DNA of 64,000 nt from Phycisphaerae bacterium (GTDB taxonomy: Bacteria > Planctomycetota > Phycisphaerae > UBA1845 > UTPLA1): NCBI GenBank assembly GCA_023150615.1, contig JAKLKO010000004.1, forward strand, positions 124,001 through 188,000. Reading direction: 5' to 3'. How positions within the stretch are numbered: position 1 is the stretch's first letter; each line of letters opens with the position of its first letter. Position numbers and translations under genes: made by a program. The notes under the pieces were generated by a model that had not been told where the DNA came from, ran no database searches, and was given only the letters and a program-made list of their open reading frames with translations. This document shows, piece after piece, positions 53,586 through 64,000 of the stretch.

Positions 53586-53622
53586 GGCTGCCTGGTGCAG
53601 TGGCAGGTTGAAAGAGGCAGCC
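53586..53622 (+). promoter_or_regulatory. Hairpin covering the ribosome-binding site of the metalloprotease gene
   Basis: GGCTGCCT (53586-53593) pairs perfectly with AGGCAGCC (53615-53622), ending two bases before the ATG at 53624. The weak ribosome site AAGAGG (53612-53617) is partly inside the 3' arm, so folding would hide it. This fits translational control (thermometer, protein- or metabolite-binding), but no known element was recognised. Confidence 0.4.
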
Positions 53623-53623
53623 C

Positions 53624-54940
53624 ATGTTCCCTCACCGTACCTCGTCCGAGGCGCGGATGGTCGCACTCGTCGCGCTGTGCGCGATCCCCACCGCCGCCTG
53701 TGACGTCTTGCCCGTCGAATGGGTGTTCGCGGCGAGCCGTGTCCAGGCCGCGTCACGACTGAACCCGATCTCGATCGACGAGGCCGTCGCGCCATTCGCC
53801 CACGCAGTGCCGGTCGCATTGCCGCAGGTCGGCAGCGTCACTTTCGATGGAGGTCTCACGTCCGCCGATGAGGTCGCGCTCTACGCCCTCGGGCCCGTCG
53901 CGGCACGCGAGCGGATCATCGTCGAGGTCGCCGGCCGGGACGGCCTGAACACCATGGCCGCGCTGTTCACGTCGCGCGGCGAGCTGATCGACGCGAACGA
54001 TGATCGCTCCTACTACGGTGGCCAGGTCGATCCGTTCCTCAACGTCGCCATGCGCGCCGATGATCCGAATCTCGTGCTCGGCCTGGCGATCTCGCGCGCC
54101 CGGTACTTCGGTCTGAACGACGGCCGCTACACGTCAGGCGAATTCCGCGTCACCGTGCGGCGCTCGCTCGACGGCGCGTTCCAGTACGTCCCGCAGACCG
54201 TCTGGCTCGAGTTCGGCGGCGGCAGCGGCATCCGCATCGCGCAGGAACCCGCGTTCGACGTCGCGCCGTTCGATGCCGGCCGCATCTCCGGACGCCTCGC
54301 CGGCGACACGGGCTACATCCGTGACCTCATCGTCGCGAAAATGCGCGACGACCTCGCCGCGTTCAACGTCGTTCTTCTCAGCAGCGACCGCGACGCCCGT
54401 CCGGCCGGAAACTACTCGACGGTCTACTTCGGCGGCGCGAACGCACGGTTCCTCGGACTGGCCGACAATGTCGACAGCTTCAACGGCAATCCGCGCCAGA
54501 GCGCGGTCATCTTCGCCGAGACGCTCGGACTCTTCGAAGCGCTGCGCCCGTCGGCCGAGGCCGTCGCGCAGGGCCTGGCCAACATCGCCGCGCACGAACT
54601 GGGCCACCTGCTCGGGCTGGAACATGCCGCCGATCCGAACGACCTCATGGCCGAGGCCGCGACGGCGGAGCAGATCTTCTTCGTCGATGCCACGTACGGT
54701 CTGTCGCCGCTCGATCCGCATGTGTTCCCGGCCGGAGTACAGAACGCGCCGACGCTGCTCGAACTGGCCCTCGGGCCGGTCGACGGACTCGGCAACTCGA
54801 CCGTCGCGCGCATGATGAGCGGTCGCGCCGCCGCGCCGGCCGGAATGCAGTTCCGCGCAGGCCGCAATCCATCGTCGGAGTCGCCGCCGGCGAAGCGGCT
54901 GCGGCTTTGCGATCGGCCGTTGTCGAAGCAGAAGCGATGA
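53624..54940 (+). CDS. Exported zinc metalloprotease (HExxHxxGxxH)
   Basis: This 438-residue protein has an N-terminal export signal (ARMVALVALCAIPTAAC, lipobox-like TAAC at about residue 26). The catalytic motif HELGHLLGLEH (H324, E325, H328, G331, H334) is the extended zinc site of metzincins such as matrixins; the following methionine turn (DLMAEA) supports this. A beta-rich pre-domain (FDGGLTSADEVALYALGPV, with a GRDGLNTMAALFTS segment) lies before it and could be a pre-peptidase or Ig-like domain. It is predicted to work outside the cell or in the periplasm. A hairpin lies over its ribosome-binding site. It ends facing the PilZ gene. Confidence 0.85.
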   Translation: MFPHRTSSEARMVALVALCAIPTAACDVLPVEWVFAASRVQAASRLNPISIDEAVAPFAHAVPVALPQVGSVTFDGGLTSADEVALYALGPVAARERIIVEVAGRDGLNTMAALFTSRGELIDANDDRSYYGGQVDPFLNVAMRADDPNLVLGLAISRARYFGLNDGRYTSGEFRVTVRRSLDGAFQYVPQTVWLEFGGGSGIRIAQEPAFDVAPFDAGRISGRLAGDTGYIRDLIVAKMRDDLAAFNVVLLSSDRDARPAGNYSTVYFGGANARFLGLADNVDSFNGNPRQSAVIFAETLGLFEALRPSAEAVAQGLANIAAHELGHLLGLEHAADPNDLMAEAATAEQIFFVDATYGLSPLDPHVFPAGVQNAPTLLELALGPVDGLGNSTVARMMSGRAAAPAGMQFRAGRNPSSESPPAKRLRLCDRPLSKQKR

Positions 54941-54986
54941 GCCAGTCACGCGCCGCGGCGGTGTCGGCCGTGCGCTTCGCTCGATG

Positions 54987-55379
54987 TCAAAACGACAATC
55001 GAATCGGCGTGATGAAGCGCGCGGCGACGCACACCGTCGGCGTATTCATCGCCGCGGCGTTTTGCTCCTCCTCGCACGGTCGGTTGATCCGCACGATTTC
55101 GGCGCGGGCCCGCACGTGCACCCCGTGGGAGTGAATGCCCGGCGCGGCCGGAAGATCGAGCTGCGCCTCGATCGCATCGCCGATGTGCAGGCCGGCCGCC
55201 TCGGTTTCGAAGCAGATGCCGCCGGTGCTGACGTTTCGTGTCACCGCGTGCCGGACCGGTTCGTGGTGTCCGCTGCCGCAGCGAAAGGACATCGGCCCGT
55301 GTATCGCGACGCGGCGATGCGCTCGCCGTTCGAGTCCAGGGGTCGCGGACCGGGAGTGCCGAACGGTCATACTCCACAT
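54987..55379 (-). CDS. PilZ-domain protein (probable c-di-GMP receptor)
   Basis: It has about 130 residues. The c-di-GMP binding signature of PilZ domains is present: an arginine pair in ERRAHRRVAIHG and NVSTGG (the [D/N]-x-S-x-x-G motif) in TRNVSTGGICFET. The rest is a compact beta barrel typical of single-domain PilZ proteins. Such proteins change partner activity when c-di-GMP rises. Two start positions (55379 and 55370) are possible; the long frame start at 55472 adds a weak N-terminus. It is convergent with the metalloprotease and divergent from the DsbA-like gene. Confidence 0.8.
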   Translation of the reverse strand: MWSMTVRHSRSATPGLERRAHRRVAIHGPMSFRCGSGHHEPVRHAVTRNVSTGGICFETEAAGLHIGDAIEAQLDLPAAPGIHSHGVHVRARAEIVRINRPCEEEQNAAAMNTPTVCVAARFITPIRLSF

Positions 55380-55548
55380 AGATCGGAGCGGTCGGGATGG
55401 GTGGTGAACAAGGCGTTTGACTTTGCAGCTCCGTCGGCGTCCCGCCTGCTTTGGTGATCGCGCGTAACCCATTGGAAAACAGCGGTTTAGGAACGGTTTC
55501 GTCCCCGCGGTGCGTCGAGATCACCGACGGCTCCCGACTTTCGGTGGT

Positions 55549-55578
55549 TTGACCAAGACCGGCCGGCATTCATAAGAT
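55549..55578 (+). promoter_or_regulatory. Candidate promoter of the DsbA-like gene
   Basis: TTGACC (55549-55554) and TAAGAT (55573-55578) are 18 bp apart in the 367-bp space between the PilZ and DsbA-like genes. The -10 hexamer equals that of 16S promoter P2. The remaining leader of some 160 nt shows no recognised structure. Confidence 0.45.
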
Positions 55579-55746
55579 CAGCAGCCGAATAGGTTTCGTG
55601 ACCGCCCGGTCCAGCCCGCGGACCTGCGTGTCGCGCCTGCCTCCACCGCGTCTGCCGGATCGGCGACGCGCATGAAACACGACGTTGCTTTACCTTCTGG
55701 ACCGCAGCGTCCGTTAAAGACTCAGGGCTCCTGTGAGGAGATCGTG

Positions 55747-56439
55747 ATGCGTTTGATGGATCAAGTCGGCGCCGCGAATCCGCGTGCTGCATTCCGGACC
55801 CGTTGGGTCGCCATCGCGTCGGTCGCATGCGGCGTTCTGATCGCCGGCGGCTTCGCGTGTCAGATCCTCCCGCCCGGAACGCCGCCGCCGCCCGTCGATA
55901 CCGGCATCGCGCCGATTATTCTCGCCCAGGACCACATCCTTTCCGTCGGCAGCCCGCCGCTGACCGTCTTCGAGTACGGCGACTTCCAGTGTCCGGCCTG
56001 CGGCCGCTTCGCGCGCGAGACCTTCCCGACGATCAAGCAGAACTACATCGACACCGGCCGTATCCGCTGGATCTTCCGCCACTTCCCGCTGCGCAATCAG
56101 CATCCGCAGGCGGAGAAGGCCGCTCAGGGCAGCGAGTGCGCGAACGACCAGTCGCAGTTCTGGCCGTTCCACGACATGCTCTACGACAACCAGGCCGCGC
56201 TGAGCATCGCGCAGCTCAAGGCCGTCGCGGGTCAGCTCGGCATGGACCAGGCGACGTTCGACGCGTGTATCGACTCCGATGCGAAGGCGGCCCGCGTACA
56301 GACCGACGTCCTGTCGGGCCAGACGCTGGGCGTCTCGGCGACGCCGACGTTTTTCATCGGGACGCTCCGCGTCAGCGGTCACCGCACGGTGGAGCAGTTC
56401 AGCGAGTTGCTCGACGACGCCCTCGAGGGGTTGGAGTAG
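55747..56439 (+). CDS. DsbA-like thioredoxin-fold protein
   Basis: It has 230 residues. A hydrophobic N-terminal helix (WVAIASVACGVLIAGGFAC) exports it. The redox motif CPAC lies in VFEYGDFQCPACGRFARETF, and the helical insertion (FRHFPLRNQHPQAEKAAQGS) and cis-proline GVSATPTFFIGTLRVSGHR match the DsbA/BdbD 'DSBA-like thioredoxin' group. It forms or isomerises disulphides in exported proteins. No DsbB or VKOR partner that would re-oxidise it is seen nearby. GAGGAG precedes the ATG at 55747, which decides the start over an upstream ATG at 55672. Confidence 0.88.
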   Translation: MRLMDQVGAANPRAAFRTRWVAIASVACGVLIAGGFACQILPPGTPPPPVDTGIAPIILAQDHILSVGSPPLTVFEYGDFQCPACGRFARETFPTIKQNYIDTGRIRWIFRHFPLRNQHPQAEKAAQGSECANDQSQFWPFHDMLYDNQAALSIAQLKAVAGQLGMDQATFDACIDSDAKAARVQTDVLSGQTLGVSATPTFFIGTLRVSGHRTVEQFSELLDDALEGLE

Positions 56440-58377
<1,938 letters not shown>

Positions 58378-58477
58378 TTCAACGCCCGCGCGCGGCGGGT
58401 TGTCGCCGGCCGACTCAACGGGACGGTCCGCCGACGCCGGGCGATTCAGGCGTTCAAGATCAAAGGAGACCGGAGCA

Positions 58478-58774
58478 ATGCCGAGCGTGAAGCTTCGTCC
58501 GTTGGACGATCGGATCGTGGTGGAACAGGCGCCCGCGGAGGAGAAGACCGCCGGCGGGATCGTCCTGCCGGAGACGGCCAAGGAAAAGCCGCATCGCGGC
58601 AAGGTCATCGCCGTCGGGATCGGAAAGCTGATGGACACCGGCGCCCGCGGGAAGATGTCACTGAAGGTCGGCGACGAGGTGTTCTACGGCAAGTACAGCG
58701 GCACCGAGGTCGAGGTCTCGGGGAAGAAGTACTACATCCTCCGCGAGAATGACGTCCTGGCCGTGGTCCAGTAA
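58478..58774 (+). CDS. groES: Co-chaperonin GroES
   Basis: This 98-residue protein caps GroEL rings as a heptamer. PSVKLRPLDDRIVVEQAPAE, the mobile loop EEKTAGGIVLPETAKEKPHR and the C-terminal DEVFYGKYSGTEVEV match the family throughout. AAAGGAG precedes the ATG. It lies between the two groEL genes, an order (groEL-groES-groEL) that differs from the usual groES-groEL. Confidence 0.97.
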   Translation: MPSVKLRPLDDRIVVEQAPAEEKTAGGIVLPETAKEKPHRGKVIAVGIGKLMDTGARGKMSLKVGDEVFYGKYSGTEVEVSGKKYYILRENDVLAVVQ

Positions 58775-58843
58775 CGCAAGCAACGAGTGCGCAGGAACCC
58801 GGGACCGGCCGTCGGCCGGACGCCCGGCTGGAAGGAGCAGACG

Positions 58844-60463
58844 ATGCCCGCAAAGCAGTTGATGTTCGATGAGGCGGCGCGCGACGGGATTCGCAACGGC
58901 GTCCGCCAGTTGGCCGCGGCCGTGAAGGTGACGCTCGGTCCCGTCGGCCGCAACGTGATTCTGAAAAAGAGCTGGGGTTCGCCGCGGATCACGAAGGACG
59001 GTGTGACCGTCAGCAAGGAGATCGAGCTGCCCGATCCGTTCGAGAACATGGGCGCGAAGATGGTGAACGAGGTCGCCAGCAAAACCGGCGACAAGGTCGG
59101 CGACGGCACCACGACGGCTGTCGTGCTGGCCGAGGCCATCTTCAACGAAGGGCTGCGGAACATCACGGCCGGCGCGAACCCGCTGCTCGTACAGCGCGGC
59201 ATCAACGAGGCGGTCGAGATCGCGGTGGCCGAGATCGCCCGGCTCTCGCAGAAGGTCAAGGATAAGGACGCGATCGCGAAGGTGGGGACCGTCTCCGCCA
59301 ACGGCGACGCCGAGATCGGCAACCTGCTGGCCGACGCGCTCGAGGAAGTCGGCCGCGAGGGCGTGGTCACGATCGAAGAAGGCCGCGGGATGGAGACGGA
59401 GAAGGAAGTCGTCGAGGGCATGCAGTTCGACAAGGGCTACATTTCTCCCTACTTCCTGACCGACGCGACGACGATGGATTGCGTGCTCGAGGACTGCTAC
59501 ATCCTGATCCTCGAAAAGAAGATCAGCAACGTGCGCGACCTTGTGGGACTGCTCGAGAAGGTCCTCAGCACGGGCAAGCCGGTGCTGATCATCGCCGAGG
59601 ACGTCGAGGGCGAAGCGCTCGCCGCGCTCGTCGTGAACAAGCTCCGCGGCGTACTGAAGATCTGCGCCGTCAAGGCGCCGGGCTTCGGCGATCGGCGCAA
59701 GGCGATGCTGGGCGATCTGGCCGTCGTCGTCGGCGGTGAATTTATCAGCGAGGACCGCGGCCTGAAGCTCGAGAATCTCGAGTTGTCGCAGCTCGGCCGC
59801 GCGAAGAAGGTCATCGTCACGAAAGACACGACGACGATCGTCGAGGGCGCGGGCCGGAAGAAGGACATTGAGGCCCGCGCGGCGCAGATCCGCGCTCAGA
59901 TTGAGAAGACGACGAGCGACTACGACCGCGAAAAGCTCCAGGAGCGGCTCGCCAAGCTGACCGGCGGCGTGGCCGTGATCCGCGTCGGCGGCGCGACCGA
60001 GACTGAGGTCAAGGAGCGCAAGGACCTCGTCGACGACGCGTTCCACGCGACCAAGGCCGCGTGGGAAGAAGGCGTCGTGCCCGGCGGCGGCGTGCCGTTC
60101 CTGCGGGCGATTCCGGCGGTGCGCGCCGCGGCGAAGAAGGCGGAGGACGACGTCCGCGTCGGGTTGGAGATCGTCGCGCGGGCGCTGGAGTATCCGACGC
60201 GCCAGATTGCCGAAAACAGCGGCGCCGACGGTCCCGTCATCGTCGCGGAAATCATGGAGAAGTCCGGCGCCTTCGGCTACGACGCCCGCAGCGGCGAGTT
60301 CGTCGACATGTTCAAGGCCGGCATCATCGACCCGGCCAAGGTCTGCCGATGCGCGTTGCAGAATGCGGCCAGCGTCGCCGGCCTGCTGCTGACGACTAGC
60401 GTGCTGGTGACCGAGCTGAAGGAGAAGGACGAAGAGAAGCCGGTCGCCGGTGCGATTCGATAG
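58844..60463 (+). CDS. groEL2: Chaperonin GroEL (paralogue 2, no GGM tail)
   Basis: This is a 539-residue protein starting with [27 protein letters not shown] precedes the ATG. ATPase and folding motifs are intact ([55 protein letters not shown]). It differs from paralogue 1 in the C-terminus, which ends EKPVAGAIR without a glycine-methionine tail, and in several apical positions (for instance [13 protein letters not shown]). Such divergent second chaperonins often serve particular substrates or stress conditions. It follows groES by 69 bp and precedes dnaJ. Confidence 0.97.
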   Translation: MPAKQLMFDEAARDGIRNGVRQLAAAVKVTLGPVGRNVILKKSWGSPRITKDGVTVSKEIELPDPFENMGAKMVNEVASKTGDKVGDGTTTAVVLAEAIFNEGLRNITAGANPLLVQRGINEAVEIAVAEIARLSQKVKDKDAIAKVGTVSANGDAEIGNLLADALEEVGREGVVTIEEGRGMETEKEVVEGMQFDKGYISPYFLTDATTMDCVLEDCYILILEKKISNVRDLVGLLEKVLSTGKPVLIIAEDVEGEALAALVVNKLRGVLKICAVKAPGFGDRRKAMLGDLAVVVGGEFISEDRGLKLENLELSQLGRAKKVIVTKDTTTIVEGAGRKKDIEARAAQIRAQIEKTTSDYDREKLQERLAKLTGGVAVIRVGGATETEVKERKDLVDDAFHATKAAWEEGVVPGGGVPFLRAIPAVRAAAKKAEDDVRVGLEIVARALEYPTRQIAENSGADGPVIVAEIMEKSGAFGYDARSGEFVDMFKAGIIDPAKVCRCALQNAASVAGLLLTTSVLVTELKEKDEEKPVAGAIR

Positions 60464-60516
60464 CGTGCCGTCCGCCCGCGTCCTGCGGCGATGCCGGGCG
60501 ATCGACGGTCCGATCC

Positions 60517-60555
60517 CGGTGCCAGGCGCCGCGCGTTGTGCCGGCCCTGGCACCG
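60517..60555 (+). repeat. 10-bp inverted repeat between groEL2 and dnaJ
   Basis: CGGTGCCAGG (60517-60526) is the exact inverse complement of CCTGGCACCG (60546-60555). There is no T-run after it, so it is not a classic terminator; it may attenuate read-through or be a protein-binding site. Confidence 0.5.
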
Positions 60556-60604
60556 TCGTTCGGGCGATGAATCGGGCCCGATCCGGTGCGGTTGCCGAAG
60601 AAAG

Positions 60605-61738
60605 ATGAGCGTGGCGACGAAGCCGGATTACTACGAGACGCTGGGTGTTTCGCGCGACGCGACGCCCGACGAGATCAAGCGCGCCTATCGCCAGGCGGCC
60701 CTCAAGTTCCATCCCGATCGCAACAGCGACGATCCGCAGGCCGAGCAGCGATTCAAGGAAGCGGCCGAAGCCTACGAGGTCCTGTCCGATCCGGAGCGGC
60801 GGCAGCGCTACAACCGCTTCGGCCACGAGGGCCTGCGCGGCACGGCGACGCACGATTTCTCGCACATGCGCGCCGACGACATCTTCAGCATCTTCGGCGA
60901 CATCTTTGGCGACATCTTCGGCGACCGATCGCGCGCCGATCGCGGCGTCGATCTCCAGGTGCAGATCGAGCTGGACTTGGCCGACGTGGCGGCGGACGTC
61001 GAGCGCCAGCTCGAGTTCGTGCGGACGGACTTCTGTGACGCGTGCGGCGGAAACGGCGCGGAGCCGGGCGCACGGATCAAGACCTGTTCCGCCTGCGGCG
61101 GCTACGGACAGGTCGAGCGGACCAGCGGCGTCGGGTTCTTCTCGACGCGCATCGTCGCGCCGTGCTCCGATTGCCGCGGCACCGGCAAGATTCCGACGAA
61201 GGCTTGCAAGGCGTGCCGCGGGCACGGTCGCGCCGCCAAGAAGCGCATCGTCACGGTCAAGATCCCCGCCGGCGTCCACGACGGTCAGTCGGTCCGGCTG
61301 CGCGGCGAGGGCGAGCCGTCGCCGAACGGCCTGTCGCGCGGCGATCTGCATTGCCAGGTCCGCATCCGGTCGCACCCGTTCCTGGTGCGTCACGGCAACG
61401 ATCTGATCTGCGACCTGCCGATCAGCTTCACGCAGGCGGCGCTCGGGGCGAAGGTCGAGGTGCCGACGCTTTCGGGCAAGGCCGAGGTCACCGTGCCGCC
61501 CGGCGCCCAACACAACAGCCTGCTGCGCCTGCCGGGTCTGGGCATTCCGGACCTGCGATCCCGGCGGCGCGGCGACCAGATTGTGCGCGTGCTGATCGAG
61601 ATTCCGCGGCGTCTGAACGAGGAGCAGCGCGAACTGCTGCGCAAGTTCGCCGAGACGGAGGACCGGCGCGTCCTGCCCGAGTCGAAGGGATTCTTCGAGA
61701 AGCTCAAGGAGTATCTGGCATCGGTCTCCGGCGCATGA
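60605..61738 (+). CDS. dnaJ: Chaperone protein DnaJ
   Basis: This 377-residue co-chaperone stimulates the DnaK ATPase. The J domain (residues 8-73) has the essential HPD in ALKFHPDRNSDD. The usual Gly/Phe-rich linker is short and acidic (DIFSIFGDIFGDIFGD), a difference from the canonical type. The zinc domain has four C-x-x-C-x-G-x-G repeats: CDACGGNG, CSACGGYG, CSDCRGTG and CKACRGHG. The C-terminal peptide-binding domain is intact. Immediately downstream are grpE and the FmdB-type gene; dnaK itself is not in the window. Confidence 0.95.
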   Translation: MSVATKPDYYETLGVSRDATPDEIKRAYRQAALKFHPDRNSDDPQAEQRFKEAAEAYEVLSDPERRQRYNRFGHEGLRGTATHDFSHMRADDIFSIFGDIFGDIFGDRSRADRGVDLQVQIELDLADVAADVERQLEFVRTDFCDACGGNGAEPGARIKTCSACGGYGQVERTSGVGFFSTRIVAPCSDCRGTGKIPTKACKACRGHGRAAKKRIVTVKIPAGVHDGQSVRLRGEGEPSPNGLSRGDLHCQVRIRSHPFLVRHGNDLICDLPISFTQAALGAKVEVPTLSGKAEVTVPPGAQHNSLLRLPGLGIPDLRSRRRGDQIVRVLIEIPRRLNEEQRELLRKFAETEDRRVLPESKGFFEKLKEYLASVSGA

Positions 61739-61757
61739 CGCCGGCCGGTGAGATGGA

Positions 61758-62387
61758 ATGATGACGGACTCCAAACCCAAGATCACCGTCGCCAGCGAGG
61801 AAGACGTGCGGCGCTACGCCGGCGCGCCCGATCCCTCGCCGAACGACGCTCCCCCGGTTGATGCCGCCGCGCCGGGCGACGAGCCGTCGCCGGATCGGCA
61901 GATCGAGCAGCTTCGCCAGGAGCTTGCCTCGCTCAACGACAAGTACCTCCGAGCCAAGGCCGAGACCGTCAACGTCTCGCGCCGCTTGAACGAGGAGCGC
62001 GCCGAGGCCGTGCGCCTCGCGCACGCGTCGTTTGTGCGCGACCTGCTCAAAGTCGTCGACGACCTCGAGCGCACGCGGACGTTTCTCAAGGACCGCTCCG
62101 ACGACGATGCGCTCGCGACCGGCGTGCGGATGATCTATGACGATCTGATGAAGGTGCTGCGCGACCACGGCGTCGAGCCAATGGAATCGGTCGGCCGGCC
62201 GTTCGATCCCACACGGCATGAGGCGCTGATGCAGCAGGACTCGACCGAGCATCCGCCGGGCACCGTCGTCGCCGAGCTGTCGCGCGGCTACATGATCCGC
62301 GACCGCGTGCTCCGCGCGGCGCGCGTCGCGGTCGCCCGGACCCCGGAGGCGAAGGCCGCCGCGGATTCCGAACCCGCGCCGTCGTAA
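61758..62387 (+). CDS. grpE: Nucleotide-exchange factor GrpE
   Basis: This 209-residue protein releases ADP from DnaK. An acidic/proline-rich N-terminus is followed by the coiled helix (DRQIEQLRQELASLNDKYLR) and the GrpE signature FDPTRHEALMQQDSTEHPPG, then the C-terminal beta segment VVAELSRGYMIRDRVLRAAR. An ATG three bases downstream (61761) is equally good. It starts 19 bp after dnaJ, so the two are co-transcribed. Confidence 0.95.
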   Translation: MMTDSKPKITVASEEDVRRYAGAPDPSPNDAPPVDAAAPGDEPSPDRQIEQLRQELASLNDKYLRAKAETVNVSRRLNEERAEAVRLAHASFVRDLLKVVDDLERTRTFLKDRSDDDALATGVRMIYDDLMKVLRDHGVEPMESVGRPFDPTRHEALMQQDSTEHPPGTVVAELSRGYMIRDRVLRAARVAVARTPEAKAAADSEPAPS

Positions 62388-62401
62388 CGGAGTCGCCATC
62401 G

Positions 62402-62776
62402 ATGCCGACCTACGAGTACGAATGCAAGCGCTGTGGCTACGTCTTCGATCACTTCCAGTCGATCAAGGCCCGGCCGCTTCGCAGCCACCATTGCTCACGC
62501 TGCGGTCGCAGCCGCCCGGTGGCACGCCGTCTCGGCACGGGCGGCGCGCTGCTGTTCCGCGGCAACGGGTTCTACCACACCGATTATCGGTCCGAGAGCT
62601 ACCGCAAGGCCGCGTCGGCAGAATCGACGCGCGGTGATACCGCCGCAAAATCGGCGGACTCGAAGCCTGCGGCGAAGGAAACCTCCGCAAAGTCATCCGG
62701 AACCGGCAGCAACACGTCCAAATCTACGTCCGGCGGGACCGGCGACTCCAAGTCGAAGGCGTCCCCGGCGGACTGA
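62402..62776 (+). CDS. FmdB-family zinc-ribbon protein with low-complexity tail
   Basis: It has 124 residues. The N-terminal zinc ribbon (MPTYEYECKRCGYVFDHFQS, then HHCSRCGR) is that of the FmdB/CxxC_CxxC_SSSS family, small regulators or assembly factors of unclear function. The second half is a Ser/Thr/Lys/Ala-rich low-complexity tail (TSAKSSGTGSNTSKSTSGGT). It starts 14 bp after grpE and probably belongs to the same transcript. Confidence 0.85.
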   Translation: MPTYEYECKRCGYVFDHFQSIKARPLRSHHCSRCGRSRPVARRLGTGGALLFRGNGFYHTDYRSESYRKAASAESTRGDTAAKSADSKPAAKETSAKSSGTGSNTSKSTSGGTGDSKSKASPAD

Positions 62777-62843
62777 CCGCAAACGCGCCGCCGCCCCGGC
62801 AAACGTCGTTCATCGCCCGCGCGATGCCTCCCCGCTTCCGCTA

Positions 62844-62871
62844 TTGCGACACGCGCCGCGGTTTTTATAAT
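62844..62871 (+). promoter_or_regulatory. Promoter of the terminal membrane-protein gene
   Basis: TTGCGA (62844-62849), 16 bp, then a perfect TATAAT (62866-62871). It lies 58 bp before the ATG at 62930. The pattern equals the promoter at 13775-13802. Confidence 0.6.
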
Positions 62872-62929
62872 AGGCCGCGCGGTCACGCGGCGCGTACCCT
62901 CCACGCGCCGGAAGTAAGGAGACGTCACG

Positions 62930-64000
62930 ATGGCGGACGAAGCCGGTGCCTCCCGGGCCTTCGACGGGTCGATGTTCGCGGGCGTCACGCATTTGTTCCG
63001 CGCGTTTAAGATCGCGCGCGACCCGCGAAAGCTCCTGCTCGCCGCCGCCGCCATCGTCATTCTCTACGCCGTCGGGCGGATTCTCGACGGCATGTGGTCG
63101 AAGGACTCGCGCGTCGTTATCAGCGAGACCGGCACGACCGAGATTCAGCGTTTCATCGATTCCGGATTCAGCCGCGCGCAGACCCGTGACTGGGTAAAGC
63201 TCGAGGGCGGGCGGCGCGTCGAGCACGATCGCATCGGCGTGTTCCGCGCCCTGCTGCGGCACGCACGAACGGTCGTTCACGACCTGTCCGCCGCGGCGCT
63301 GCACGTCGACGTCGCGCGCGTCATTCGCGCCATCGTGGCGACGTTCGGCGCGGTCGTGTGGCTGGTCTTCATGCACCCCGGGTACGCCTTGATTTTCATT
63401 CCGCTGTGGCTCGTCGTCTGGGCCTACTTCGGCGGTGCCGTCTGTCGCATGGCGGCGATCGAGGTGACGCGCGATGAGCGGATGACTTATCGCGATGCGC
63501 TCGGCTTCTCGCGCAGGAAGTTCGTCAGCTTTCTCGCCGCGCCGCTGCTGCCGCTGGCGCTGGCGGTCGGCATCGGTCTGCTGCTCGCGGTCGGCGGTCT
63601 CCTTGGCGCGATCCCGGGGTTTGGCACGATCGTCGCGCCGCTATTCTGGTTCCTCGCGCTCGTCGGCGGGTTCATCATGGCCCTGGCCGTCGTCGGCCTG
63701 GCCGTCGGCTGGCCGCTGATGTACCCGACCATCGCGGTCGAGGGCTCCGACGCGTTCGACGCGGTCAGCCGCTCGTACGCCTACATCGGCGAACGGATCT
63801 GGCGCACGCTCTTCTACGGCGCGATCGCGCTCGTCTATGGCGCGATCTGTCTCGTCTTCGTCAAGCTCTTCGTGCGGATCATGCTCTTTCTCGTCGCCTT
63901 CTGGGTCGGGTTGTCAATGAACATCGGCGACGCCTCGGGCCGCGACGGCAAGCCAATCGCCGACAAGCTGACCGCGATGTGGAAGGCCCCGGCCCTCGAT
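62930..64000 (+). CDS. Polytopic membrane protein of unknown function (3' end cut by window)
   Basis: The frame is open from the ATG at 62930 to the window end: 357 codons with no stop. AAGGAGA lies 10 nt before the ATG. The N-terminus MADEAGASRAFDGSMFAGVT is followed by a first helix (LLLAAAAIVILYAVGRIL). After a soluble stretch of about 80 residues come five or six more helices, among them VIRAIVATFGAVVWLVFMHP, PLALAVGIGLLLAVGGLLGA and LALVGGFIMALAVVGLAVGW. No catalytic motif was seen. It is transcribed from its own promoter. Confidence 0.8.
   Translation, partial: MADEAGASRAFDGSMFAGVTHLFRAFKIARDPRKLLLAAAAIVILYAVGRILDGMWSKDSRVVISETGTTEIQRFIDSGFSRAQTRDWVKLEGGRRVEHDRIGVFRALLRHARTVVHDLSAAALHVDVARVIRAIVATFGAVVWLVFMHPGYALIFIPLWLVVWAYFGGAVCRMAAIEVTRDERMTYRDALGFSRRKFVSFLAAPLLPLALAVGIGLLLAVGGLLGAIPGFGTIVAPLFWFLALVGGFIMALAVVGLAVGWPLMYPTIAVEGSDAFDAVSRSYAYIGERIWRTLFYGAIALVYGAICLVFVKLFVRIMLFLVAFWVGLSMNIGDASGRDGKPIADKLTAMWKAPALD

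Noticed and set aside
58658-61786. Minus-strand open frame of about 1040 codons opposite groEL2 and dnaJ
   Set aside because: It is the mirror of two well-recognised plus-strand genes in GC-rich DNA, has histidine/arginine/leucine-heavy composition and no domain; such antisense frames are common artefacts.
62599-62776. Short repeats in the FmdB-type gene tail
   Set aside because: Only codon-level low complexity from Ser/Thr/Lys/Ala; no exact tandem repeat unit.

Overview
The DNA is strongly GC-rich (about two thirds by eye) and densely coded. It comes from a free-living bacterium, most likely a member of the Planctomycetota (perhaps Phycisphaerae-like). The reasons are: the 16S rRNA signature around its 515-560 region (GACTGGGCTTAAAG), a 16S gene transcribed alone with its own terminator and no 23S behind it, two GroEL paralogues around one GroES, a BatA-type VWA membrane protein, and many lipoproteins with TPR or thioredoxin folds. 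This placement rests on sequence signatures only; no alignment or tree was made.

Layout. 1-1761 (minus): end of a polysaccharide-export locus (Wzt-like ATPase cut by the window edge, NodB-type deacetylase). 2119-10013 (plus): membrane metallophosphoesterase, BatA/VWA protein, TolC-like lipoprotein, Gfo/Idh/MocA oxidoreductase, and DAHP synthase (shikimate entry). 10014-12455: a complete stand-alone 16S unit with two sigma70-like promoters, a boxA antitermination element, a processing stem enclosing the gene, 16S, and an intrinsic terminator. 12485-28015: serine hydrolase; YmdB-like phosphodiesterase/GNAT/xseA run; xseB, ispA and dxs (exonuclease VII small subunit and isoprenoid synthesis); TlpA-like protein; Bpt leucyltransferase; LysE exporter; panB; HtrA protease. 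28139-31925 (minus): radical SAM protein, Kef-type antiporter, alpha/beta hydrolase. 32060-37268: ubiD, ubiE, a polytopic TPR protein and ubiX, i.e. late quinone (probably menaquinone) steps, preceded by a structured, terminator-ended RNA candidate. 37284-53426: DEAD-box helicase, paired secreted proteins of unknown function, queA, rplU, thioredoxin/TPR envelope proteins, a ThiF/MoeB-type E1 enzyme, a rhomboid protease and a homocysteine methyltransferase. 53624-64000: zinc metalloprotease, PilZ protein, DsbA-like protein, then the chaperone block groEL1-groES-groEL2-dnaJ-grpE followed by an FmdB-type zinc ribbon and a membrane protein cut by the right edge.

The main unexplained signals are three. 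(1) At 39117-39437 on the minus strand there is a promoter, a perfect long complement of the 16S 3' tail, two near-identical hairpins and a strong terminator, with no conventional gene. (2) At 32060-32193 on the plus strand there is a terminator-ended structured RNA in front of ubiD. (3) queA appears to start at an ATT codon. The best promoters in the window share a 16-nt spacer. No CRISPR array, insertion sequence, prophage or recognisable tRNA gene was seen. Two genes that run off the window edges (1-438 and 62930-64000) and several start codons were worked out directly from the bases.
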